Assembly: GCA_963697205.1 (NCBI GenBank)
Contig: CAVONB010000014.1
Location: 62,001-126,000, forward strand
Length of the DNA: 64,000 nt
DNA from: CAVONB01 sp963697205
GTDB lineage: Bacteria > Pseudomonadota > Alphaproteobacteria > Rhizobiales > Hyphomicrobiaceae
Reading direction: 5' to 3'
Position 1 is the first letter of the stretch. Each line of letters begins with the position of its first letter. This document shows positions 56,246 through 64,000 of the stretch, in pieces. Both the position numbers and the translations under genes were made by a program. A model generated the notes under the pieces. It worked only from the letters and a program-made list of their open reading frames with translations. It was not told where the DNA came from and ran no database searches.

Positions 56246-57984
56246 TATTGCCGCCATTGCCCCAACCCAAGCTGCGCCTGGATGCGCGATCGGAATCGGT
56301 CCAGCGCCGCATCCGCGCCCGCTACGCGGCCGAGCGGCGCTTCCGCGCCTACGGCTTGATCGCGCTCGTCGATCACGGGCGCGTTCCTTCTCGTCCTGAT
56401 CGTCGACATCATCCGCAACGGCATCCCCGCCTTCACTGCAGCATTCCCTGCGTCTCGACGTCGACGGTTCCAGCCGACTTCGTCCCCGCTGAACAGAAGT
56501 CCGATCCCTTCGCCATTCGCAGCGCCGACTATTATCCGGTGACCCGCGATGCTCTGAAGGCGGCCATCCCCGGCATCGAAGGCCGGTCTGCCGAGCGCAC
56601 CCTGACCCGCCTGCTGAGCACGGGCGCGGCCGACGACCTGCGCGAACGCCTGGCGGCCGATCCCGTCTCTGATCGGCAAGCACGATCAAGGTGCCGTTGC
56701 TGCTTTCCGACGACGCCGATCTCTACTTCAAGGGCATGGGCACCGAGATTCGATCGGTGCCCGGCAGCGGGATCGCAACGCCCAGCGGCAACGACTGGCG
56801 AGATCACGATCCAGACGTCGGTCAACGATTTCGCCGACGCCCTCGCCTTCGTGAAGAACGTCGCAAAGGAGCGCATCGCCCGGCTTGCGGCGGAGAAGCA
56901 GCGTATCGCGCTGTTCGGCGGTGCCAGCGTCGCCGCAGCGCATTCAGCAGATCGATGCCGAGATCGCAGAGCTTCGCCAGCGTGTCGACAACCCGAACGC
57001 CGAAGAGACTCTTGAGCACGAGCCTGCCCAGCAAGCTCGTCGCGATCAACGGCGGCCTGGTCAAGATCACGCAGCTGAGCGAACGTCAAGGTCTCGGGCG
57101 AGGTCGTGCTGCCACTGAAGTCAACGGACGACGCGCAGCCGGGCAGCCTGGCAGCGTCGTGACCTACGTCGACGCCGGAAGCGGACCGCAAGGTCGGCGA
57201 CCTCGAGGTCGCATTCCTGGAGCGGTTCAAGGCCCAGGATCAGGTCGAGTCGTCGTTCAACTGGGCGTTCTTCACGCGCGGCGACAGTCGCGAGCCGGAA
57301 CTGGCGGGCATCCGCGGCGCCATCGTCGGCTCGGCGCTGACGCTGCTCGTCACGCTGGCGCTTGTGCCTCCCGATCGGCGTGCTGGCCGCGGTCTATCTT
57401 GGAGGAGTTCGCACCGAAGAACCGGCTGACGGATCTGATCGAGGTCAACATCAACAACCTCGCCGCCGTGCCGTCGATCGTGTTCGGTCTGCTCGGCCTG
57501 GCGGTGTTCCTGAATTTCTTCGGCTTGCCGCGCTCCGCGCCGCTGGTCGGCGGCCTGGTGCTGGCGCTGATGTCGCTGCCGACGATCATCATCGCCTCGC
57601 GCGCCGCGTTGAAGGCCGTGCCGCCGTCGATCAAGGAGGCGGCGCTCGGCGTCGGCGCCTCGCATCAGCAGGCCGTCTTCCACCACGTCCTGCCGCTGGC
57701 GATGCCGGGCATCATGACCGGAACCATCATCGCCATGGCGCAGGCGCTCGGCGAGACCGCGCCGCTGCTGATGATCGGCATGGTCGCGTTCATCGTCGAC
57801 GTTCCGCCAGAGCTTTACCGATGCCGCCACGGTGCTGCCGGTTCAGATCTACCTCTGGTCCGACCTGCCCGAGGTCGCGTTCCAGTACAAGACCGCGGCG
57901 GCGATCATGGTGCTGTTGGGGTTTCTGTTCGTCATGAACGGCGCCGCCATCTTGCTTCGCAAGAAATTCGAGCGTCGCTGGTAA
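56238..57984 (+). CDS. pstA: Phosphate ABC transporter permease PstA (about 15 indels)
   Basis: The second Pst channel subunit, with the N-terminal DUF3333-type periplasmic domain and the C-terminal permease (NINNLAAVPSIVFGLLGLAV; EAALGVGASHQQAVFHHV; AQALGETAPLLMIGMVAFIV). It ends KKFERRW at 57984. Roughly 15 single-base changes, nearly all surplus bases, split it into short frames, for example near 56270, 56375, 56447, 56463, 56665, 56684, 56796, 57008, 57401 and 57808; each corrected junction reads well (LVITGAFLLVLIVDI, GETAPLLMIGM). Predicted length about 575 residues. The first codon, ATG 56238, gives MTDIAAIA and overlaps pstC. Confidence 0.85.
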
Positions 57985-58032
57985 CCTCGACATGACCGCG
58001 ACGACAGTTCACATGGAGATGCAAGCCCGCCA

Positions 58033-58845
58033 ATGGACATGTCCGTACAGGCCTCGCCAGTCGATCGCGATGGTGGACCCGGCACACGCGATCAAGGTCA
58101 GCGCGCGCAACGTCGACGTCTTCTACGGCGAGAAGCATGCCATCAAGGATGTCGTCCGTCGACATCCCGGACCGCTCCGTGACGTCGTTCATCGGACCGT
58201 CCGGTTGCGGCAAGTCGACGTTCCTGCGCTGCATCAACCGCATGAACGACACCATCCCGATCTGCCGGGTCACCGGCAAGATCACGATCGAGGATCAGGA
58301 CATCTACGATCCTGCGCTCGATGTCGTCCAGCTCCGCGCCCGCGTCGGCATGGTCTTCCAGAAGCCCAATCCGTTCCCGAAGTCGATCTACGAGAACGTC
58401 GCCTACGGCCCGCGCATCCACGGCCTCGCCAGATCCAAGGCGGAACTGGACGAGATCGTGATGACCAGCCTGCGAGAAGGCGGGGCTCATCGAGGAGGTC
58501 AAGGACCGGCTCAACGATCCCGGCACCGGCCTGTCGGGCGGCCAGCAGCAGCGCCTTTGCATCGCGCGCGCGATCGCCGTCAGCCCCGACGTCATTCTGA
58601 TGGACGAGCCCTGCTCCGCACTCGACCCGATCGCGACCGCCAAGGTCGAGGAGCTGATCGACGAGCTGCGCGAGAACTTCTGCATCATCATCGTCACGCA
58701 CTCCATGCAGCAGGCGGCCCGCGTGTCCCAGCGCACCGCGTTCTTTCACCTGGGCGAGCTCGTGGAGGAGGGCGACACGCAGACGATCTTCACCAATCCC
58801 AAGGACCGGCGCACGCAGGACTACATCACCGGCCGCTTCGGCTGA
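58033..58845 (+). CDS. pstB: Phosphate ABC transporter ATP-binding protein PstB (about three indels)
   Basis: The ATPase of phosphate uptake, about 269 residues, with Walker A IGPSGCGKST, Q-loop MVFQKPNPFPKSIYENV (the PNPFP run is PstB-specific), signature LSGGQQQRLC, Walker B VILMDEPCSALDPIAT and switch His in IIVTHSMQQAARV. Surplus bases near 58153 (restoring KDVSVDIPDRSVTSFIG) and 58470 (restoring SLEKAGLIEEVKDRLN) break it, and one more near 58068 if the start is ATG 58033 (MDMSVQASPVDR). Starting at ATG 58070 (MVDPAHAIKV) needs no third correction. Confidence 0.9.
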
Positions 58846-58895
58846 GTTTGCTCCGGTCACAGGCAGTCGCACCAGATCGCACGAGGCTGAAAAGC

Positions 58896-59606
58896 ATGAC
58901 AGAGCACATCGTCCGCTCATACGAGGAGGAGCTCGCCCTCCTCGACAAGAAGATCGCCCACATGGGCGGCCTCGCCGAGCACGTTCTCGGCAAGGGTTTC
59001 GAGGCGCTGGAACGCCGCGACCCGCAGCTGGCCGAAGAGGTCATCGCTTCCGACCGCAACATCGACAACCTGCAGCGCGACATCGAGGCCCAGGTCATCA
59101 GCATCATCGCGCGACGTCAGCCGATGGCCAACGACCTGCGTCACGTCACGGGCGCGCTGCGCATCGTCTCCGACCTCGAGCGGATCGGCGATCTCGGCAA
59201 GAACATCGCCAAGCGCGCGCTGGCCATCTCGAGCGAGTCCCATCCAAAGCCGCTGATGACCGGCTTCCGCCACATGGTCGAGCTCGCGCTGCGCCAGTTG
59301 AAGGACGTGCTCGACGCCTATGCCGAGCGCGACGCCGACCGGGCCCTGAAGGTCTGGCACGACGATCGCCAGCTCGACGCCATGTACAATTCCCTGTTCC
59401 GCGAGCTGCTGACCTACATGATGGAGGACCCGCGCAACATCGGCCTGTCCACCCATCTCTTGTTCGGCGCCAAGAACGTCGAGCGGGTCGGCGATCACAC
59501 CACCAACATCGCCGAGACCGTCCACTACATGGTCCACGGCCGCATGCTCGCTGACAACCGACCAAAGGGCGACGACACCAGCTCGACGCTTTTCCAGAAC
59601 GACTGA
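58896..59606 (+). CDS. phoU: Phosphate signalling protein PhoU
   Basis: A 236-residue all-helical protein made of two three-helix repeats, with the conserved metal-binding stretches LRIVSDLERIGDLGKNIAKR (about 88-107) and NVERVGDHTTNIAETVHYMV (near 190-209). PhoU couples the Pst transporter to PhoR and keeps the kinase off when phosphate is plentiful. Intact frame, starting ATG 58896 after CACGAGG. It lies 50 bp after pstB. Confidence 0.95.
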   Translation: MTEHIVRSYEEELALLDKKIAHMGGLAEHVLGKGFEALERRDPQLAEEVIASDRNIDNLQRDIEAQVISIIARRQPMANDLRHVTGALRIVSDLERIGDLGKNIAKRALAISSESHPKPLMTGFRHMVELALRQLKDVLDAYAERDADRALKVWHDDRQLDAMYNSLFRELLTYMMEDPRNIGLSTHLLFGAKNVERVGDHTTNIAETVHYMVHGRMLADNRPKGDDTSSTLFQND

Positions 59607-59623
59607 CAACGAACGAGCCGACC

Positions 59624-60319
59624 ATGACCGCGCGCGTGCTGATCGTCGAGGACGAGGCTCCGCTAGCCGAAATCCTCCGCTACAACCTCGAGGCCGAGGG
59701 TCATCGCGCGTCGCATGCGGCCACGGCCGAGGAAGCCGAAATCATCATCGATGAGGATCGCCCCGACCTGATCGTCCTCGACTGGATGTTGCCGGGCATC
59801 TCCGGCATCGAGTTCTGCCGACGCCTGCGGGCCAAGACAGCCACCCGCGCGATTCCGATCGTGATGCTGACCGCCCGTGGCGAGGAAGGCGACCGCATCC
59901 GCGGCCTGGCCACGGGCGCCGACGACTACGTGGTCAAGCCGTTCTCGGTGCCTGAGCTGATGGCCCGTGTCCGCGCCATCCTGCGCCGGTCCGCGCCCGA
60001 GCGTGTCGCCGAGGTGCTGTCCTTCGACGACGTCATGCTCGATCGCACCGCGCACAAGGTCTCCCGCGGCGAGCGCGTGGTGAGGCTCGGCCCGACCGAG
60101 TTCCGCCTGCTCGAGTTTCTGATGGAAAGCCCCGGCCGCGTTCTGTCGCGCACGCAACTGCTCGACGGCGTCTGGGGCCGCGACGCCTTCGTCGACGAAC
60201 GCACGGTCGACGTCCACATCGGCCGGCTACGCAAGGCCCTCGTGCGCGGCCGCGAGCGCGATCCCATCCGCACCGTTCGCGGCGCCGGCTACGTCTTCGG
60301 CGAGCGCCACGCCGGCTGA
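59624..60319 (+). CDS. phoB: Phosphate-regulon response regulator PhoB
   Basis: A 231-residue OmpR/PhoB-class regulator: receiver domain with the acidic triad Glu9-Asp10/Asp53 (LIVLDWMLPG) and switch Lys near 105 (YVVKPFSVPEL), then a winged-helix domain (about 130-228, TEFRLLEFLMESPGRVLSR and RTVDVHIGRLRKAL). It binds PHO boxes and activates the pst operon and other phosphate-starvation genes when phosphorylated by PhoR. Starts 17 bp after phoU. Confidence 0.96.
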   Translation: MTARVLIVEDEAPLAEILRYNLEAEGHRASHAATAEEAEIIIDEDRPDLIVLDWMLPGISGIEFCRRLRAKTATRAIPIVMLTARGEEGDRIRGLATGADDYVVKPFSVPELMARVRAILRRSAPERVAEVLSFDDVMLDRTAHKVSRGERVVRLGPTEFRLLEFLMESPGRVLSRTQLLDGVWGRDAFVDERTVDVHIGRLRKALVRGRERDPIRTVRGAGYVFGERHAG

Positions 60320-60355
60320 GCAACGCGCCCCCCTAGAAGACGCCCAACCCGAAAA

Positions 60356-60388
60356 AAGAGGACCGGGCGCGCCGCGCCCGGTCCTCTT
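60356..60388 (-). terminator. Bidirectional intrinsic terminator between phoB and gcrA
   Basis: GAGGACCGGGCGC (60358-60370) pairs with GCGCCCGGTCCTC (60374-60386) with a tight loop. On the minus strand the stem is followed by TTTTTTC, a full intrinsic terminator for gcrA. On the plus strand it also follows phoB, so it probably serves both convergent transcripts. Confidence 0.85.
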
Positions 60389-60464
60389 CCCCCCGCTGCC
60401 GTAGCTTGTCAGCCGACGGCGCAACGTGTGCCCGGACCCCGCGCTTGAGGTCCAGGCGTAAGTC

Positions 60465-61061
60465 TCAAGCCTCCGCGGGCTCCTTGCCCTCGACCGCATT
60501 GGCGGCCTCGGTCTCCGCCGGCTGGTCGTTCATCGGCTGAGCGACCGGCAGGGCAGGCGGCGCGATGACCTCGCGATCGCGGCGGCGCGGCTGCGGCGGC
60601 TGGAACGCGCGGCGCGCATGGAACTCGCAATAGGGAAGGCCTGGCACCTTGTTCTTCCCGCAGAAGTGGAAGTCCGTCATCTGCGGATCACCGATCGGCC
60701 AGCGGCAGTTGCACTCGCCGAGCGTCTGGATGGATTTGCGCTCCGCCAGCGGGATGACGAGCTCCTCCGCCGCTGGCGTGAACGGCTCCGCCTCGGGCTG
60801 ATAGAGTGCCCGCAGCGCCGGATTGCCGATCTGCCCGTAGCGCGGCTTGGCGGCGATACGTTTGGCATTGGCCAGCCGCGGCCGCGGCCTGTGGGTCTTC
60901 ATCCGGGACGTCGTCGCGCGGCCGGAAAGGCCGAGCCTGTGTACCTTGCCGATCACGGCATTGCGCGTCACCCCGCCGATCCGTCCGGCGATCTGGCTTG
61001 CGCTCAATCCTTCGCCCCAGAGCTTCTTGAGTAGCTCGACGCGTTCATCGGTCCAGGCCAT
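60465..61061 (-). CDS. gcrA: Cell cycle regulator GcrA
   Basis: A 198-residue GcrA protein, an alphaproteobacterial sigma70 co-activator that acts at promoters with methylated GANTC. The N-terminal DNA-binding domain MAWTDERVELLKKLW...LSASQIAGRIGGVTRNAV is highly conserved (1-45), with VIGKVHRLGLSGRA next; the C-terminal sigma-interaction domain has CNCRWPIGDP and FHFCGKNKVPGLPYCEFHA with conserved Cys. GGGAG lies just upstream of ATG 61061. The Pro-rich tail is variable. In Rhizobiales gcrA commonly lies between phoB and argD, as here. Confidence 0.95.
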   Translation of the reverse strand: MAWTDERVELLKKLWGEGLSASQIAGRIGGVTRNAVIGKVHRLGLSGRATTSRMKTHRPRPRLANAKRIAAKPRYGQIGNPALRALYQPEAEPFTPAAEELVIPLAERKSIQTLGECNCRWPIGDPQMTDFHFCGKNKVPGLPYCEFHARRAFQPPQPRRRDREVIAPPALPVAQPMNDQPAETEAANAVEGKEPAEA

Positions 61062-61639
61062 GCTTGTGGCTCCCTGCAGAATCGAGCAAAGTCGCCTCGG
61101 AACGCGGAACGAGGGCGCACTTCGGTGCTCGCGGGACAGACACGGATTCAAGCCGGCGACGCAAAAACAACGCGCGCCAGGCGATTGCCCGGAACTGACC
61201 CGTTACGAATGTTGACTGAGGATCACGCTAGACAGCGATACACACGCGTACAGACATGGAAGCGCCGCGAGACACTGGGCGCTCAACGCGTGACGGCCGA
61301 GATACAGACTGGAGTCGCATATTTGCGACATCTCGTGGCCGGACGAGAAAACCCTACAACATCATGACTTCGCGGTGCAAGGCACGAGGTGCCAGAGGCA
61401 CGGGGCAATCATTAGCGTGTGACATGATGAGCACACGACGATTCGCGTTCGCTGTATATTCCGATGTGCAACGCGGACCCGCGACAGTCTGTCGACTCGC
61501 TTCCGGGCTGCTTTGTCGTTCCACCGGACCCACAACCCTGCGGAGAACACGGCGAGCCAATACCACTCCTGGATTGTCGAAACGTGGCTGCAATGCCGGT
61601 TTTTGGGGTCACAAGCGAGTTGGCGCTGCCACGCCACCA
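61062..61639. other. Divergent intergenic region upstream of gcrA with GANTC sites
   Basis: No gene is supported. Four GANTC sites (61079-61083 GAATC, 61145-61149 GATTC, 61312-61316 GAGTC, 61494-61498 GACTC) lie in about 420 bases. GcrA and CcrM act at such sites in relatives, so the gcrA promoter may be methylation-controlled (inference). The rest has no clear structure until the promoter at 61640. Confidence 0.45.
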
Positions 61640-61668
61640 TTGACAGCCGAAGCGAGCACACTCATAAA
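61640..61668 (+). promoter_or_regulatory. Promoter upstream of argD leader
   Basis: TTGACA (61640-61645) and CATAAA (61663-61668) are 17 bases apart, a strong sigma70-type promoter for this genome. The predicted start near 61675 lies about 90 bases before an intrinsic terminator and about 118 before the argD start codon. Confidence 0.65.
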
Positions 61669-61674
61669 TGCATA

Positions 61675-61765
61675 GCCTTTGTGATGGGTGACGGTTGCCA
61701 CAACTGGCTGCCGTCGACACCTGACGCGGGGCAATCGCACGCCGCGCGATCTGCGCGGCTTTTTT
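61675..61765 (+). ncRNA. Candidate small RNA or argD attenuator
   Basis: About 91 nt between the promoter at 61640 and the terminator at 61765. A hairpin GACGG-TT-GCCA-CAAC-TGGC-TG-CCGTC spans 61690-61715 and a single-stranded linker precedes the terminator. The linker segment CGCGG (61725-61729) can instead pair with CCGCG (61742-61746) of the terminator stem, and ATCGC (61734-61738) with GCGAT (61746-61750), so a mutually exclusive antiterminator is possible. I recognise no known RNA family and no leader peptide with arginine codons. Confidence 0.5.
61741..61765 (+). terminator. Intrinsic terminator 28 bp before argD
   Basis: GCCGCGC (61741-61747) pairs with GCGCGGC (61753-61759) around GATCT, directly followed by six T (61760-61765). 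A canonical Rho-independent terminator on the plus strand. No coding gene ends before it, so it must end a short transcript or attenuate argD. Confidence 0.85.
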
Positions 61766-61792
61766 CGTTGTCGTCCAGGGAGCGGTTGGGCC

Positions 61793-63050
61793 ATGTCCAC
61801 CCCCATCGCCGGTTCGGCGCCGACCGGCACGTCCGCCAGCGGGCCCTCGCCTGCAGTCATGTCGACCTATGCGCGCCAGGACCTGGTGTTCGAGCGCGGC
61901 GAAGGCTCCTGGCTGGTGGCAACCAACGGCGATCGCTATCTCGATTTCGCCAGCGGCATCGCCGTCAACGCTCTGGGCCACGCCCACCCCCGCTTGATCG
62001 CGGCATTGACCGATCAGGCGAGCCGCGTCTGGCACACGTCGAACCTTTATCGGATCGCCGGTCAGGAACGTCTCGCCGAACGGCTGACCGCGCTCACGTT
62101 CGCCGACAAGGTGTTCTTCTGCAATTCCGGCGCAGAGGCCTGCGAAGGCGCGATCAAGCTCGCCCGTCGCTATCAGTTCGCCAACGGCCACCCCGAGCGC
62201 TATCGCATCATCACGTTCAAGGGCTCCTTCCACGGCCGGACGCTGGCGACGCTCGCCGCCGCCGGCAACGAGAAATATCTGGAAGGCTTCGGCCCGCCGG
62301 CCGAAGGCTTCGACCACCTCGACGCCGGCGACCTCGATGCCGTCGCCGCCGCCATCGGGCCCGAGACCGCGGCCATCATGATCGAGCCGGTGCAGGGCGA
62401 GGGCGGCGTGCGCGTCATCGCCGCACGCCTTCCTCACAGGGCCTGCGCGAGCTTGTGCGACAAGCATGGCCTGCTGCTGGTCCTCGACGAGGTCCAGACC
62501 GGCGTCGGCCGCACCGGCAAGCTGTTCGCCCACGAGTGGGCCGGCATCACGCCGGACGTCATGGCCATCGCCAAGGGCATCGGCGGCGGATTCCCGGTCG
62601 GCGCGTTCCTGGCCACCGAGGAGGCAGCCTCGGGCATGGTGCCCGGCACCCACGGCTCGACATTCGGCGGCAACCCGCTGGCCATGGCCGTCGGCAATGC
62701 CGTGCTCGACGTCGTACTCGAGCCCGGCTTCCTCGAAGGCATCGTCCAGCGCAGGCCTGCTGCCTGAAGCAGGCGCTGGCGCGGCTCAAGGACGAGCACG
62801 GCGATGCCGTCGTCGAGGTGCGCGGCTCTGGCCTGTTGAGCGGCATCCAGCTGAAGCCCGCCCGCCGGCGACGTCATGAAGGCCTGCGCTCGCCGAAAAA
62901 TTGCTGACGGTCGCCGCCGGCGACAACGTCGTGCGTCTGCTGCCGCCGCTCAATGTCACCGAAGACGAGCTGGCCGAAGCAGTGGACCGCGTCGGCCGCG
63001 CCATCGCGCGCGTCGCAGACAGTCCTCGTGAGACGGAACACCTCAGATAG
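61793..63050 (+). CDS. argD: Acetylornithine aminotransferase ArgD (several indels)
   Basis: A class-III PLP aminotransferase of arginine biosynthesis, about 415 residues when restored. Visible motifs: FASGIAVNALGHAHPRL, FCNSGAEACEGAIKLARR, LLVLDEVQTGVGRTGKLFA and the PLP Lys in DVMAIAKGIGGGFPVG. Between 62414 and 62455 three surplus bases leave a short out-of-frame patch (ARLPHRACASL) that should read AAFLTGLREL. Another break near 62755-62770 and two near 62865-62895 separate the C-terminal part (LKQALARLKDEHGDAVVEVR; LLTVAAGDNVVRLLPPLNV). AGGGAG precedes ATG 61793. First gene of the argD-argF operon. Confidence 0.9.
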
Positions 63051-63083
63051 GATCAGGCCGACGGAGCCCCGCGGCCGAGCGCC

Positions 63084-64000
63084 ATGTCCATCCGCCACTT
63101 CCTCGATATCGACCAGATCGACGCCAAGACACTGCGCAGCATTGTCGACGCGGCGCACGCCATGAAGCGGGCCGGCAAGCGCGTGCCCGACAGCCTGCGG
63201 CCGAAGGGCATCGAGACCGCCGTCCTCGCCGATGATCTTCGAGAAGCCGTCGACCCGCACGCGCGTGTCCTTCGATGTCGCCATGCGCCAGCTCGGCGGC
63301 CAGACCATCATCGCTCAACCATGCCGATCTCCAGCTCGGTCGCGGCGAGACCGATCGCCGACACCGCACGCGTGCTGTCGCGCTACGTCGACGCCATCAT
63401 GATCCGCGCCAATACCCACGCGACCGCTGATGGAACTGGCCGAGCACGCGACGATCCCGGTCATCAACGGCCTCACCGACCGGAGCCACCCCTGCCAGGT
63501 CATCGCCGACATCATGACCTTCGAGGAGCAGCCAGGGCGCCGATCGACGGCCGACACGATCGCCTGGGTCGGCGACGGCAACAACGTCGCGGCCTCGTGG
63601 ATGCATGCCGCCGCGCGCTTCGGCTTCAAGCTGCGCATCGGCTGCCCCGGCGCAGCTGTCGCCCGACCCCGACCGTCGTCGACTGGGTGCGCCGCGACGA
63701 AGGCCGACGTCGTCATCACCGACGGACCCGGACGCCGCCGTGAAGGGTGCCGATTGCGTCGTCACCGATACCTGGGTCTCGATGGGCCAGACCGACGCGG
63801 CCCGCCGCAAGAAGCTGCTGGCGCCCTACGCCGTCGACGTCAGCAGCTGATGAAGAAGGCCGCCAAGGGCGCGATCTTCATGCATTGCCTGCCCGCCTAT
63901 CGCGGCCACGAAGTCAGCGAGGACGTGCTCGACGGGCCGCAGTCGGTCGTCTTCGACGAGGCCGAGAACCGGCTGCACGCGCAGAAGGCCATCCTCGCCT
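63084..64000 (+). CDS. argF: Ornithine carbamoyltransferase ArgF, partial (many indels)
   Basis: Starts MSIRHFLDIDQIDAKTLRSI at ATG 63084, 34 bp after argD, and runs off the right edge. After correction of surplus bases near 63232, 63314, 63352, 63426 and others it shows the carbamoyl-phosphate loop FEKPSTRTRVSFD, the NGLTDRSHPCQVIADIMT motif, AWVGDGNNVAASWMHAAARF, VTDTWVSMGQ, and MHCLPAYRGHEVSEDVLD near 63865-63930. It transfers carbamoyl phosphate to ornithine in arginine synthesis. The indels are of the same kind as in pstA, so the gene is presumably functional. Confidence 0.9.

Noticed and set aside
55921..58480. Programmed ribosomal frameshifting in the pst genes
   Set aside because: There are far too many sites, no slippery heptamers or stimulators in common, and the same defect appears in unrelated genes.
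61062..61792. tRNA or other known structured RNA upstream of argD
   Set aside because: I found no T-loop GTTCRA with matching acceptor stem, and the hairpins do not form a cloverleaf.
1..64000. CRISPR arrays, insertion sequences, prophage or integrative elements
   Set aside because: No regularly spaced repeats, transposase, integrase or phage genes are visible; composition is even across the window.

Overview
The window is GC-rich DNA from an alphaproteobacterium, most likely order Hyphomicrobiales (Rhizobiales). The grounds are gene content and order: a phoR-pstSCAB-phoU-phoB cluster followed by gcrA and argD-argF, a fabA-fabB-fabI group, a RegB/RegA redox two-component pair with a Sco gene nearby, a PodJ-like polarity protein with Sel1 repeats, an MmcB-type repair protein, an intracellular PHA depolymerase and an alphaproteobacterial type A RNase P RNA. 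I see no phage, insertion sequence, CRISPR array, tRNA or rRNA.

Layout. 0-2.4 kb: GldA/GldF/GldG-type ABC exporter (minus; GldG runs off the left edge). 2.6-8.9 kb: an acetolactate-synthase-like ThDP enzyme, an ATC-hydrolase-family protein and a nitrate/taurine-type ABC importer with two different permeases. 9.3-14.2 kb: fabA, fabB, fabI, murI and an EamA exporter. 14.5-22.9 kb: a HbpS-like protein facing a LysR regulator, then a minus-strand set with a HyuA-HyuB (oxoprolinase) fusion, an MFS transporter and an orphan binding protein. 23-27.1 kb: a TRAP transporter with an extra divergent DctP-like protein. 27.3-34.1 kb: TerB/J-domain protein, cell-wall amidase, CorC-like protein, DEAD-box helicase and a flavin-dependent oxidoreductase. 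34.2-34.6 kb: rnpB. 34.6-46 kb: Sel1/PodJ-like protein, a small coiled-coil protein, YjbQ, PhaZ, Sco, an ABC-2 exporter, RegB and RegA. 46-52 kb: mmcB, a Lon-like protease coupled to a UspA-like protein, a TadE-like protein and PPK2. 52.1-60.3 kb: the phosphate sensing and uptake operon. 60.4-64 kb: gcrA, then argD and argF (argF runs off the right edge).

Many conserved genes (hyuAB, dctM, the helicase, an ABC ATPase, mmcB, the Lon-like gene, pstC, pstA, pstB, argD, argF) are broken by single-base indels, almost all of them one surplus base. Removing one base each time restores a full-length, well-conserved protein, so I read these as insertion-biased sequence errors, concentrated at 46.7-49, 55.9-58.5 and 62.4-64 kb, not as pseudogenes. 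Coordinates for these genes span the restored reading frame.

The most interesting unexplained items are a compact promoter-hairpin-terminator unit just upstream of argD (small RNA or attenuator), a GC-rich palindromic repeat inserted in frame in the oxoprolinase gene, a two-permease ABC importer of unknown substrate next to a ThDP enzyme and an ATC-hydrolase homologue, and a duplicated UspA-like protein translationally coupled to the Lon-like protease.
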